DNA of 14,737 nucleotides from Deltaproteobacteria bacterium (GCA_025357175.1 JANXPS010000089.1:1-14737), one strand, 5' to 3'; shown: positions 5,521-13,920, counted from the stretch's first letter. Notes: generated by a model not told the origin, from the sequence alone. Made by a program: numbers and translations.

Positions 5521-8500
5521 ATGAACAGGGGCAGGCGATGGGCGGGGTGGGCAGCGATCGGCGTACTACTGGCCGCCCTCGCCGGTTTCGGCGCGTGGCG
5601 AATCAAGCAGGCGTTGCCGGAGCAGTTGCGCCGTATCGAATCGACCCTTCGCGCCGAGGCGGCCCGCTACGGCATCGGCATTTCCTGGCGCAGCATGCGG
5701 CTCCGCCCCCTGTACCTCAACATCACCTTCGAAGACGTTACGGCCCGCAATCTGATCGCCAACCTTCCTCTGGGGGCGGCTCGGAGGGTTGAGGTGTCGC
5801 TGTCGCCCAGGCTGCTCCTTTTCGGAGAATCTCCCGTCTCGAAAATCCGCGTCAGCAAGTATACCTTTCGTTTCGGGGAGGCCGACCGGCCGATCCTCGA
5901 CCGGATCCGCGCAGCCCCGTCGAGCGATGCGCCCCTGCCGGATATCCTTCTGTTCGAGGGAAACGTCCAGCTGGGCCCTTTCGGAAAAATCGAACAGGCG
6001 CGGATGGTCGTCCCGTCGGCGCGCATCCGTCACGTCCGCTTTTTCGGCACGCGTGTGACCGTTGCCGTCGACAACGCGGCGGCGGCGATCGAATACCCGT
6101 TCGTCGGCGAAGGGACATGGCCCTTCCCCTCGCTATCATGCGATCTGTTCGTGAAGGACAACGTGGTGAACGTCCGTCGTTTTCATGCCGAGGGAGCCGC
6201 GGCGTCGGTCAAGCTGTCAGGCCAGATCGACGTAGCGGACGGCCGAAACGATCTGAAAGTCTCAGGAAACGTCGACATGGCGCGGTGGATCGCGATCGAG
6301 GCCCCGGGGGCCAGGATGGCGGGCCGGGTCGTGCGGGAAGGAAAAGGCGAGTTTTCCGCGTCGATCAAGGGAAGGCTTGACGACCCGGCCGGGGCCGTTC
6401 GCATGACATTCCGGAACGGTCGCTTCGAAGGGATCGACGCGGCCGATTTCGAATTGGGCTTGTCGCTGGCGTCCGGGCAGATCCGCTTGAACGATCTCAA
6501 GGGAACGCTTTGGGGGGGGGATCTGTCGGGGAACGGAGCCTGGAACCTATCGAAAAAAAGTGGGACGGCAACGGCCTCCCTGTCGCATGCGCAACTGGGA
6601 AGCATCCCGTGGCCGAACAAGGCCGGGGGTTGGCGTCCGACCGGTTTGGGCGACGTGACCGTCAACGCGGCGGGGAATGCAAACGTCTTTTCCGGATCGG
6701 CCATGTTCGCATCCACGGACGGTTTTGTCCGGGTCGTCCCGGGGGGCGGCCAGGAGCGGATCAGGATGCCGCTCGGCTTGAGTCTTGCCGGGAAGCTGTC
6801 CAGGCCGGAGAAAAAAGTGGAGATCGGTTCCGTTCATCTCAATTTCGGTGAACACGAGGCCACGCTTTCCGGCAGCGTGGATTGGGGCAACCGCGGAATG
6901 TCGCTATCCGGCACGGTTGAATCGCCTGCCGGGCGAGCCGCCGACTTCGGCCTTCGGGAAAGCGTCGCATGGCGACGCCTGTCCGCACGGTGGCACCTCG
7001 AGGGGGGCTTCGACGCCCCGGCGATCACCGCGCAGGCGAGCGCCGAATCGGCCGGTTTCAGGACGCTGCCCCAGTTGCCGGTGTCGGTCAAGGCCGAAGG
7101 CAATCTCGCCGACCTCGTCCACTTCGTACTCGACGTTCCCGGGAACACCGCCAGGCTGACGGCCACCGGCACGGTAACGGCGCCGCTTTCAAAGGCTTCC
7201 ATGCAGGTCAGCGCCGCGGTGACGGCAAGGAATGTCGATCTGTCGGAGGCGTCGCGGTGGCTTGGATCGTCTGCGGCCTCCATGCCTGATTTCGACGCGG
7301 CGGGTGCGGCTCGATACATCCAGACGATGGCCGGGAGCGCGGACGCCGATTTCGAGTTTGCCCATTCGGCAGCCGAATCGACCGTTTCGGGTTCCGTCCG
7401 TTCGAAGGAAGTCTCACTCCGAGGCGTCGCAGTCCAGGGGGTGGCTGTTGAAGGAAGCTGGAAAGGCGATCCGGCCGGCAGGCACTGGCGGGCGAACGGC
7501 GAAGGGAAGATCGCCGGAGGCGCCATCCGGATTTCCGGGAGCGGCGACGGCGCCCATGGTGACTTCACTGGAAAAGCCGAACAGGTGGACATCGCACGGG
7601 TGGCGAGCCTGCTGCCGGGACGCAGGATCGAGGGGATCAAGGGCACGGCATCCGCCGATTTCTCGGCCAGGACCGATTCGGGGGGGCATCTCGAATTTCC
7701 CGTGCTGCACATTTCGGTGTCCGATCTCTTTGCGTCCGGCGTCGCGTGGGGGAGCGTGACCGGCGAAGGAACTCTCGGCGCCGAAACGGGCTCCTTCCGG
7801 TTGTCGTCCGTCTCGCCCGCGATCCGGCTCTCGGGGGAGGTTTCCAGAGCCGAGGGGATGCCGGTTTCTTTCCGCATTTCGGCTCCCCAGCTCCCGACTT
7901 CCCTGCTCGCCTCCCTCGCGGGGAAAGCCTCGATTCCCGTAGACGGGAAGTGGGACGTCGAAGCGGAGGGCGCGATCCGGTCGGCGGGATTGCTGGACGG
8001 GAGCGCCCCGATCGCCGAGTCCGTTTCTGCGTTCCATTTCCGCGTGTCCGGCTCTTCTCCCTCCTATTCCGACGTCGCGTTCGAGTCGATCACCGCCGAG
8101 GGGCGCAAGGACGGGAAGGCGCTCAAGGGCGAAATCCGAACGACCGCTCCCGACGGAAAGTTGTCGTTCACCGTCGGCCTTCACGACGGATATCCTTTCC
8201 ACGCCGAAGGCCCCTTTTCGGTCGGAAACCGGAAATCCGCGGCGGCCGACGACACGCGCAACCGCTTTTCGATGTCCGGGAGGGTAGAGGCGACCGGGGA
8301 TCTCGGGGCATTCGATAAAACGACGGGGTCGCTCAGGATCGACCAGTTTCGCTACAAGGGGGGCGGGATCGATCTTTCCGGCCGGGACCTCGAGGCGCGA
8401 CTAGGCGGCGAGGGAATCCGCTGGGCCGGCGGAACCATGTCCGCCTCGGGGCATCCGATCACGGTGGCCGGCAAGGTGTCATGGAAAGGCGAGATGGACG

Positions 8501-9816
8501 CGCGGATCGAGGGAAAACTTCCGGCTGCGATGGTCCGGCTGGTGACCGACATTTTCGAACGGCTGGACGGGACCGTGACCATGAGCATCCGCGTCACGGG
8601 GAAACTCGACAATCCGACCGTGGTGGGCACGGGGCGTCTCGAAGGCGGCGTACTGTCCTTCAAGGGATACGGACAGCTGTTCGAGGACATGAAAGCCGAC
8701 GCGATCATCAGCCGCGAGAAAATCGTTTTCGAACATTTCGAGGGAAGAAGCGGCGGTGGCTTCGTCGACGGGCGCGGCGAACTTCCCCTGCAGTTCGACG
8801 CGGGGCAACGGATGTTCTTCTCGGTCGATTTTCTCGACATGCGGTACCCCTATCCCGACGATTTCCGGCCGGTGATCCAGGGGCACGCCGAGTTGATGGG
8901 GCCCGTCGAAAACCTGCTCGTCACAGGCGACGTGGAGATCCAGTCGGCCCGCTATACGCGCACGATCCGGCCCCAGAAGCTCATGCTCGACTTCAAGCGA
9001 CGGTTGGCCGACGTGACGGCCAGGAGGCAAAAGGACGAATTCCGCGTCCGTCTCGATATCAACGTCATATCGGACGGGACGATCGAGATCCGGAACAACC
9101 TCGCGAAAGCGACGGCCAAGGGGGAATTCAAGATCGTCGGCGACACGAGCCGCGTCATCGTCCTGGGCGCCTTCGACGTCATCGAAGGCAAGATCGATTT
9201 CCAGGGCGACGCCTACGACGTCAAGCATCTGAGCATCGATTTCAACGATCCACGGCGGAACAACCCGCGTATCGACGGGCGGGCCGAAACGAAAAAAAAC
9301 AATTACCTGGTCACCGTCCTGGTCACCGGTACCCTTGAAAATTATGAAATCGATCTCGTGTCCGATCCCCCCCTCAGCAAGAATGACATCCTGAGCCTGC
9401 TTTCGCTCGGCGTGACTTCGCAGTCGATCGCGGGGCAGGAGGGGTCGGTCGGTGCTTCGATCGGCGCTTCCATTGCGCTGGGCCCGTACAAGGGGCGGGT
9501 CGAAGAGGGGATACGCACCTTTGTCGGGCTCGACAAGCTGGCGGTCGAGGCGGCGTTTTCCTCGGTCACCAAGTCGTTCGAGCCGCGGTTCATCATGGGC
9601 AAGACATTCGGCGACCGGCTGACGGTCTCGGTCTCGACGCTGGTCGGCGCGACATCCGACAGCAGCGCGAACGCCGAGTTCAAACTGCTCGAAAACGTGT
9701 TCCTGCAAGGCTCGTGGCAGAGTGCCACGACCCAGAAAACAGGCGACCTGGGGGCCGATATCAAGTTCAAGTACCGCTACCGAACCTTCGGCGATTTTCT
9801 CGGAGGACGGGATTAG
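5521..9816 (+). CDS. tamB: TamB-like translocation/assembly module protein (AsmA/DUF490 family)
   Basis: This is a 1431-residue protein of the TamB type: a long beta-rich, groove-like periplasmic protein anchored in the inner membrane and reaching the outer membrane. It is linked in other bacteria to outer-membrane protein assembly and to phospholipid transport between the membranes. A basic N-terminus is followed by one membrane segment (about 7-25). Hundreds of residues of repeating beta-strand pattern (GxxxxSGxxx) follow, then the conserved C-terminal TamB domain (about 1040-1431), including SDPPLSKNDILSLLSLG (1281-1297) and a strand-rich end. E. coli TamB has 1259 residues, so this one is somewhat longer. 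The omp85 gene begins at the next base after the stop codon, with its Shine-Dalgarno inside tamB, which fits a two-protein machine. A nine-G run at 6512-6520 (codons 331-334) is a possible slippage site; the frame is intact here. Confidence 0.92.
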   Translation: MNRGRRWAGWAAIGVLLAALAGFGAWRIKQALPEQLRRIESTLRAEAARYGIGISWRSMRLRPLYLNITFEDVTARNLIANLPLGAARRVEVSLSPRLLLFGESPVSKIRVSKYTFRFGEADRPILDRIRAAPSSDAPLPDILLFEGNVQLGPFGKIEQARMVVPSARIRHVRFFGTRVTVAVDNAAAAIEYPFVGEGTWPFPSLSCDLFVKDNVVNVRRFHAEGAAASVKLSGQIDVADGRNDLKVSGNVDMARWIAIEAPGARMAGRVVREGKGEFSASIKGRLDDPAGAVRMTFRNGRFEGIDAADFELGLSLASGQIRLNDLKGTLWGGDLSGNGAWNLSKKSGTATASLSHAQLGSIPWPNKAGGWRPTGLGDVTVNAAGNANVFSGSAMFASTDGFVRVVPGGGQERIRMPLGLSLAGKLSRPEKKVEIGSVHLNFGEHEATLSGSVDWGNRGMSLSGTVESPAGRAADFGLRESVAWRRLSARWHLEGGFDAPAITAQASAESAGFRTLPQLPVSVKAEGNLADLVHFVLDVPGNTARLTATGTVTAPLSKASMQVSAAVTARNVDLSEASRWLGSSAASMPDFDAAGAARYIQTMAGSADADFEFAHSAAESTVSGSVRSKEVSLRGVAVQGVAVEGSWKGDPAGRHWRANGEGKIAGGAIRISGSGDGAHGDFTGKAEQVDIARVASLLPGRRIEGIKGTASADFSARTDSGGHLEFPVLHISVSDLFASGVAWGSVTGEGTLGAETGSFRLSSVSPAIRLSGEVSRAEGMPVSFRISAPQLPTSLLASLAGKASIPVDGKWDVEAEGAIRSAGLLDGSAPIAESVSAFHFRVSGSSPSYSDVAFESITAEGRKDGKALKGEIRTTAPDGKLSFTVGLHDGYPFHAEGPFSVGNRKSAAADDTRNRFSMSGRVEATGDLGAFDKTTGSLRIDQFRYKGGGIDLSGRDLEARLGGEGIRWAGGTMSASGHPITVAGKVSWKGEMDARIEGKLPAAMVRLVTDIFERLDGTVTMSIRVTGKLDNPTVVGTGRLEGGVLSFKGYGQLFEDMKADAIISREKIVFEHFEGRSGGGFVDGRGELPLQFDAGQRMFFSVDFLDMRYPYPDDFRPVIQGHAELMGPVENLLVTGDVEIQSARYTRTIRPQKLMLDFKRRLADVTARRQKDEFRVRLDINVISDGTIEIRNNLAKATAKGEFKIVGDTSRVIVLGAFDVIEGKIDFQGDAYDVKHLSIDFNDPRRNNPRIDGRAETKKNNYLVTVLVTGTLENYEIDLVSDPPLSKNDILSLLSLGVTSQSIAGQEGSVGASIGASIALGPYKGRVEEGIRTFVGLDKLAVEAAFSSVTKSFEPRFIMGKTFGDRLTVSVSTLVGATSDSSANAEFKLLENVFLQGSWQSATTQKTGDLGADIKFKYRYRTFGDFLGGRD

Positions 9817-12576
9817 ATGTACCGGAAAATTACTTTCGCGCTGCTGCTCCTCTGCCTGGGATTCGACCCGCCGGTAGCGCTCGGTGCTGAAACGGCGGGC
9901 GACAACGCGCTCCCGGTCATCCGGTCGGTGTCTTTCCAGATCGCTTCCCCGTACCTCATTTCCTACCAGGAACTGATGGCGCTCGTGACGGTGCGCCCCG
10001 GCGACCGGCTCGATCCGAAATCCGTGCGCGAATCCATCAAGGGACTCTACGCCAAGGCCGTATTTCGCGAGATATCCGCATGGAGCGACGTCAAGGGTCC
10101 GGATGCGTCGCTCGTATTCTTTCTACGGCCGACACCCACGATTTCCGACATCGAGGTGAAGGGGCAGGACCGTGTATCCGCAGCGCAGATCCTGTCCGCG
10201 TCAAAGCTCAAACGGGGTATTCCGATAGAAACGCGGGATCTTCCCGCCGCCGAGGCGTCGATCCGGGAGGGGTTCCGGCAGAAGGGATTCTACGATTCCT
10301 CCGTCTCGATCCGGGCCGTCTGCAACGTCGAAAACGGTTCCGGCAGGATGCTCCTGGCGATCAAGGAAGGCGACCCCGGGATCATTCGCACGGTCGCGAT
10401 CACCGGGCAGTCCGTGTTTTCCGAGGAAAAGGTCAAGGAGCTGCTGGGCGTCCAGGAGGGCAGGAGGTTCGATTTCCGGAAGTGGGACGACGGCGTCAAG
10501 GCGCTTCGCCGAGCCTTCAAGCGCGAAGGGTATCTCACCGTGCACGTATCCGGAGCCGGCATCTCGGGAACCCGGGGGGACCAGCTGTCGCTTTCGGTTT
10601 CGATCAATCCGGGAACCCGCTACGACGTGCATTTCCAGGGCGCCGTCGAGTATTCCGTCGACCGCCTCGAGAAGGCGTCGGGGCTCTACGGCGACGACGA
10701 GACGACCGAGAGCGGGCTGCTCTACGACGCCAGGGACCGTCTGATCGCATTTTACCGCGGAAAGGATTTCAGCCGGGTGCGGGTCGAAGTGACCGCGGGC
10801 GACCGGATCGGAGACCGGGTCCCCCTGAACATCCTCATCAGGGAGGGGCAGCAGGGCTACCTGAAGGAAATCCGTTTCGTGGGAAACGCCTCGATTTCGT
10901 CGGGGGCGCTGCTGGCCCAGATGACGAGCCGGGAGCGGGGCTTCTTCCACCTCCTGACCGGGTCGGGCGATTTTCAGGAGGAGGAGTGGGCCGACGACTT
11001 GAACGCGATCATCGGCCTGTACCAGAAAGAGGGGTTCGTGCAGGCGCGGATCGCCTCGATCGAAACGGAGTGGGACGAGAAAGGGCGGATCACCAAGATC
11101 CTCCGCATGGACGAAGGCCCCCGCTTTCGGCTTCGCGAAATACGGTTTCGCGGAAACGACCATTTTCTCCGGTCCGAACTGTTGTCCTCGATGAGCAACC
11201 GCGAAGGCGCGATCGTTGACTACATCGCACTCGAGCGCGAGCAGGAGCTGATACTTGCGAAATACCGGGATGCCGGTTTTCTCGATTCCGATGCCGAGGC
11301 GACGGTCGATTTCGACCCGGGCGGAGACAATACGGTCGTGGCTCACTTCGAGATCAGGGAAGGGTTGCGTTATCGCCTGGGGAAGACGGTCGTCCGCGGG
11401 AACATCCTGACCGATGCGGTGACCGTCCTGCGCGAGCTTCCTGTTCACGAAGGAACGCCGATGGGCGAGAAGGAGCTGCTGAAGTTCCAGCAGGCGGTTT
11501 TCGGCACGGGGCTGTTCAAGAGCGTCCGCGTCCAGCGCGTCAAGCAGCCGGGAGGGGTGCTGGATCTGGTCGTGGAAGTGGAAGAGGGTTATTTCTTCGA
11601 GGTCGAATACGGCGGCGGCTACGGCACGGATACCGGGATCCGCGCGTTTGTCGGCGCCAAGCTGCTGAACATCGACAGCCGCGGCAGGAGCCTCTCGGGC
11701 CGCATACTCGAAGGAGAAAAGGAACAGGACTACGTCTGGGAACTCCGGGAACCGTGGATATTCGGCAACCAGTGGAAATGGGAGGGTGGCGTCACAGGGT
11801 CGGTGCTGAGGGCGGTCCGGGAAAGCTTCCGGCTCCACAAGACGAGCCTTCTGACCAGCATCAACCGGACGATTTTCGACCGCTCGACGGTCTCCTTCCA
11901 GTACGAGCTTTCAAGGGACCGCGTATTCGACGTGCTCCCAGGCGCCGTGCTTTCGCCCACGGACAACGGAAGCGCCACCATCGGAGCGGCGCGCACGGTG
12001 CTCGTCTTCGATTTCCGCGACGACCCGTTCAACCCCAAGAAAGGCTCGTTCAATTCGGGGACGATCGAGGCCGGTTCCGCCCTGTTCGGGTCGGAGGTCG
12101 ACTATTACAAGGTTGCCGCCCAGTCGAGCTGGTATTTCCCCCTGTTTCGCCGGAACACCTTCGTGGTTTCCGGGAGGGCCGGCATGATCCGTCCTGCCCG
12201 CAATACGGTCGAGGTCCCGATCCAGAAACGTTTTTTCCTGGGCGGGAGGACCACGGTCCGGGGCTTCAAGGAAGAAACGCTGGGGCCGAAGGCCGCCGAC
12301 GGGACGCCGACCGGGGGCGACTACATGGTCAACACCAACACCGAACTTCGGATTCCGCTGCAGTATGGATTCGTGCTGGCCGGATTTTTCGACACGGGCA
12401 GCGTCTGGTTTCCCCACAACCGGGACAACGGATTCGACCTTCGGAAAAGCGCGGGCACCGGCATCCGCTACCAGACGCCCGTCGGTCCCCTGTCCCTCGA
12501 CCTGGGCTGGAAGCTCGATCGACGCGAGGGGGAATCGCCCTACGACTGGCACTTCACGATCGGTGCGGTTTTCTGA
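9817..12576 (+). CDS. bamA: Omp85-family outer membrane protein (BamA/TamA-like) with seven predicted POTRA domains
   Basis: This is a 919-residue protein with a Sec signal peptide (about 1-24). A long periplasmic part follows that I divide by eye into seven POTRA-like repeats: about 33-105, 106-186, 187-265, 266-344, 345-434, 435-516 and 517-591. Repeats 2, 3, 5, 6 and 7 show the pattern 'I..I.[VF].GN/GQ....... L' followed by a helix and '..Y...GF/GY'. The 16-strand barrel (about 592-919) has the Omp85 marks: FDFRDDPFNPKKGSF, the L6 loop motif VRGF (814-817) in LGGRTTVRGF, and a final Phe as beta-signal. It inserts or transports outer-membrane proteins. E. coli BamA has five POTRAs and TamA three, so the name bamA is provisional; it may be the TamA-equivalent partner of the TamB encoded next to it. 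CGGAGGA (9801-9807) is its Shine-Dalgarno. Confidence 0.9.
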   Translation: MYRKITFALLLLCLGFDPPVALGAETAGDNALPVIRSVSFQIASPYLISYQELMALVTVRPGDRLDPKSVRESIKGLYAKAVFREISAWSDVKGPDASLVFFLRPTPTISDIEVKGQDRVSAAQILSASKLKRGIPIETRDLPAAEASIREGFRQKGFYDSSVSIRAVCNVENGSGRMLLAIKEGDPGIIRTVAITGQSVFSEEKVKELLGVQEGRRFDFRKWDDGVKALRRAFKREGYLTVHVSGAGISGTRGDQLSLSVSINPGTRYDVHFQGAVEYSVDRLEKASGLYGDDETTESGLLYDARDRLIAFYRGKDFSRVRVEVTAGDRIGDRVPLNILIREGQQGYLKEIRFVGNASISSGALLAQMTSRERGFFHLLTGSGDFQEEEWADDLNAIIGLYQKEGFVQARIASIETEWDEKGRITKILRMDEGPRFRLREIRFRGNDHFLRSELLSSMSNREGAIVDYIALEREQELILAKYRDAGFLDSDAEATVDFDPGGDNTVVAHFEIREGLRYRLGKTVVRGNILTDAVTVLRELPVHEGTPMGEKELLKFQQAVFGTGLFKSVRVQRVKQPGGVLDLVVEVEEGYFFEVEYGGGYGTDTGIRAFVGAKLLNIDSRGRSLSGRILEGEKEQDYVWELREPWIFGNQWKWEGGVTGSVLRAVRESFRLHKTSLLTSINRTIFDRSTVSFQYELSRDRVFDVLPGAVLSPTDNGSATIGAARTVLVFDFRDDPFNPKKGSFNSGTIEAGSALFGSEVDYYKVAAQSSWYFPLFRRNTFVVSGRAGMIRPARNTVEVPIQKRFFLGGRTTVRGFKEETLGPKAADGTPTGGDYMVNTNTELRIPLQYGFVLAGFFDTGSVWFPHNRDNGFDLRKSAGTGIRYQTPVGPLSLDLGWKLDRREGESPYDWHFTIGAVF

Positions 12577-12577
12577 C

Positions 12578-13198
12578 ATGGGCCTCGACACGATCAGCTG
12601 GGCAGCGGTCTATGTCGCCCTCGCGGCGGGCGCGGCCTGCCTCCTGCTCGTCGTGGACCGGGCGCGGCTCGAAAAGCAATACCTGGCCGCAAAAGCCATG
12701 GCGGAAAAGGATTCGCTCACGCAGCTTCACAACCATGGCGCGTTCAATGACCGGCTCTCGGTCGAACTCGAGCGATCCGCCCGCTACGAGCGGGAACTCG
12801 CGGTCATCATGATCGATCTTGACGGTTTCAAGGGAATCAACGACGCCTACGGCCATCCGGTCGGAGACCGGGCGCTTCGCATGACCGCGTCCGTGCTGTG
12901 CGACCATATCCGGAAGAGCGATCTGGCGGCCCGATGCGGCGGAGACGAGTTCGCCGTGATCCTCCCCGAAACGGACCTCGAGGCGGCCGGCGTCATAGCC
13001 GGGCGCATTTCGGCGGGAATCGGCCATTCGTCGCTGGTTGCAGACGACGGCAAAGGGGTCACGTTCACGGTCAGCATCGGCTATGCCGCCTGCCGTCCCG
13101 ATTCACCCGACCGCAATGATATCCTCGTGGTGGCCGACCGTCTCATGTTCGAATCGAAGCGCAATGCGAAAGGCGGCGTCCGGGGCATGCAAATCTGA
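12578..13198 (+). CDS. Small membrane-anchored GGDEF diguanylate cyclase
   Basis: This protein is predicted to make cyclic di-GMP from two GTP at the inner membrane. The 206 residues are one N-terminal membrane segment (about 6-26), a short coiled-coil-like link (27-44) and a single GGDEF domain. Catalytic parts are intact: DSLTQLHNHGAF (45-56), IDLDGFKGIND with metal ligand D80, YGHPVGD, and the signature GGDEF at 121-125. The RxxD inhibitory site, RKSD (112-115), lies five residues before the signature, so product feedback is expected. No PAS, HAMP, REC or EAL domain is present, so input must come through the membrane segment or a partner. The ATG is one base after the omp85 stop codon, which implies translational coupling. 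A longer in-frame reading from 12365 overlaps the omp85 gene and was discarded. Confidence 0.9.
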   Translation: MGLDTISWAAVYVALAAGAACLLLVVDRARLEKQYLAAKAMAEKDSLTQLHNHGAFNDRLSVELERSARYERELAVIMIDLDGFKGINDAYGHPVGDRALRMTASVLCDHIRKSDLAARCGGDEFAVILPETDLEAAGVIAGRISAGIGHSSLVADDGKGVTFTVSIGYAACRPDSPDRNDILVVADRLMFESKRNAKGGVRGMQI

Positions 13199-13203
13199 CA
13201 TCC

Positions 13204-13210
13204 AAGGAGA
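13204..13210 (+). promoter_or_regulatory. Shine-Dalgarno sequence that supports a TTG start
   Basis: AAGGAGA ends six bases before the TTG at 13217 and sits in the 18-bp gap after the GGDEF gene. The next in-frame ATG (13265) would remove residues just before the H-box and has no such site, so TTG is preferred. Confidence 0.7.
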
Positions 13211-13216
13211 ACGGAA

Positions 13217-13906
13217 TTGGACAGGGGAACGATCGAACGTTACCGGCTCGCGCTTTTCGGCCGGATGATCATGGGCGTCGCACATGAGGTCGACAACCAC
13301 CTGAGCGTGGTCCTTGGATTTGCCGAACTGCTCCAGCTTACGTCCGGCAACGAAAAGAAGGTGCAGGACGGAGCCGGCAAGATCATGTCCGCCGGCGACC
13401 GGATCAACCGGATCGTGAAGCAGTTTTCCCAATATGTCCGGCCCCACGAACCGCTGGTCGAACCGTTCGCGCCCGCCGAGATCCTGCCCGAGATCCTCGT
13501 ATTCACGAAATACGACCTTGGGCGCGGCAACGTGGCGGTGGCGTTCCCGTCCGTGGTGCCGCCCGGGCTCATCACCGGGGACAGGCGCGACATTTCCCTT
13601 GCGCTGATGGTGCTGCTGTTCAACGGGTCGGAAGCGATGGCCGAGAACGGGGGAACGTTGACGCTGACCGTCGCCAGGGAGGAATCGAGCTGGTTCTTCC
13701 GGGTCGCGGACCAGGGGCCGGGCCTGTCCGACGACGCGAAGAACCGGGCATTCGAGGAAGGTTTCTCGACGCGGGCCGGAGTCGTCCACACAGGCATGGG
13801 ATTGCCGATCGCAAGGGAACTGGCCGCAGCGGCGCGTGGAGAGATCGTGCTCGAGAACGTAGCAGGGGGCGGATGCCTTGCGACGCTTCGGGTTCCGGGG
13901 CGGTGA
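13217..13906 (+). CDS. Sensorless cytoplasmic histidine kinase (HisKA + HATPase_c)
   Basis: This 229-residue protein is little more than a kinase core. The dimerization and phospho-acceptor helix contains GVAHEVDNHLSVVLGFAELL, with H23 the predicted phosphorylated histidine. The ATP-binding domain shows an N-box (LLFNGSEAM, N136), a G1 box (VADQGPGL, D165), an F-like box (EEGFSTR) and a G2 box (HTGMGLPIARELA, about 191-203). No signal peptide, membrane helix, PAS, GAF or HAMP domain precedes the core; only about 15 residues lie before the H-box region. No response regulator is encoded in the window. It probably senses through a partner protein, possibly the cyclase encoded 18 bp upstream, or works as a phosphotransfer module. 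The start is a TTG with a good Shine-Dalgarno. Its 3' end meets a convergent gene three bases away. Confidence 0.88.
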   Translation: MDRGTIERYRLALFGRMIMGVAHEVDNHLSVVLGFAELLQLTSGNEKKVQDGAGKIMSAGDRINRIVKQFSQYVRPHEPLVEPFAPAEILPEILVFTKYDLGRGNVAVAFPSVVPPGLITGDRRDISLALMVLLFNGSEAMAENGGTLTLTVAREESSWFFRVADQGPGLSDDAKNRAFEEGFSTRAGVVHTGMGLPIARELAAAARGEIVLENVAGGGCLATLRVPGR

Positions 13907-13920
13907 GGGCTATGCCCCGG
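13895..13920. terminator. GC hairpin enclosing both stop codons of a convergent gene pair
   Basis: CCGGGGC (13895-13901) pairs perfectly with GCCCCGG (13914-13920) around a 12-base loop. The kinase stop (TGA, 13904-13906) and the stop of the minus-strand gene (CTA on this strand, 13910-13912) both lie in the loop. There is no T-run on either side, so it is at best a weak or Rho-assisted bidirectional terminator. Confidence 0.45.

Noticed and set aside
5511..5792. Short open frame starting at ATG 5511 on the + strand
   Set aside because: Its ATG overlaps the -10 box and its frame is out of phase with tamB; the Arg/Gly-rich translation is a typical shadow.
6834..7877. Open frame of 347 codons on the minus strand, opposite the middle of tamB
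   Set aside because: Shadow of the sense codons; no Shine-Dalgarno sequence or motif supports it.
8479..9708. Open frame of 409 codons on the minus strand, opposite tamB
   Set aside because: It lies opposite the conserved C-terminal TamB domain, has an Arg/Asp/Val-rich shadow composition and no plausible function.
10201..11838. Open frame of 545 codons on the minus strand, opposite the omp85 gene
   Set aside because: It is antisense to a clearly coding Omp85 gene, shows no recognisable domain and arises from the high-GC codon pattern of the sense strand.
12365..12577. Upstream in-frame extension of the GGDEF protein
   Set aside because: It would overlap the last 70 codons of omp85 with a low-complexity, unrelated sequence. 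The ATG at 12578 gives a clean membrane segment.
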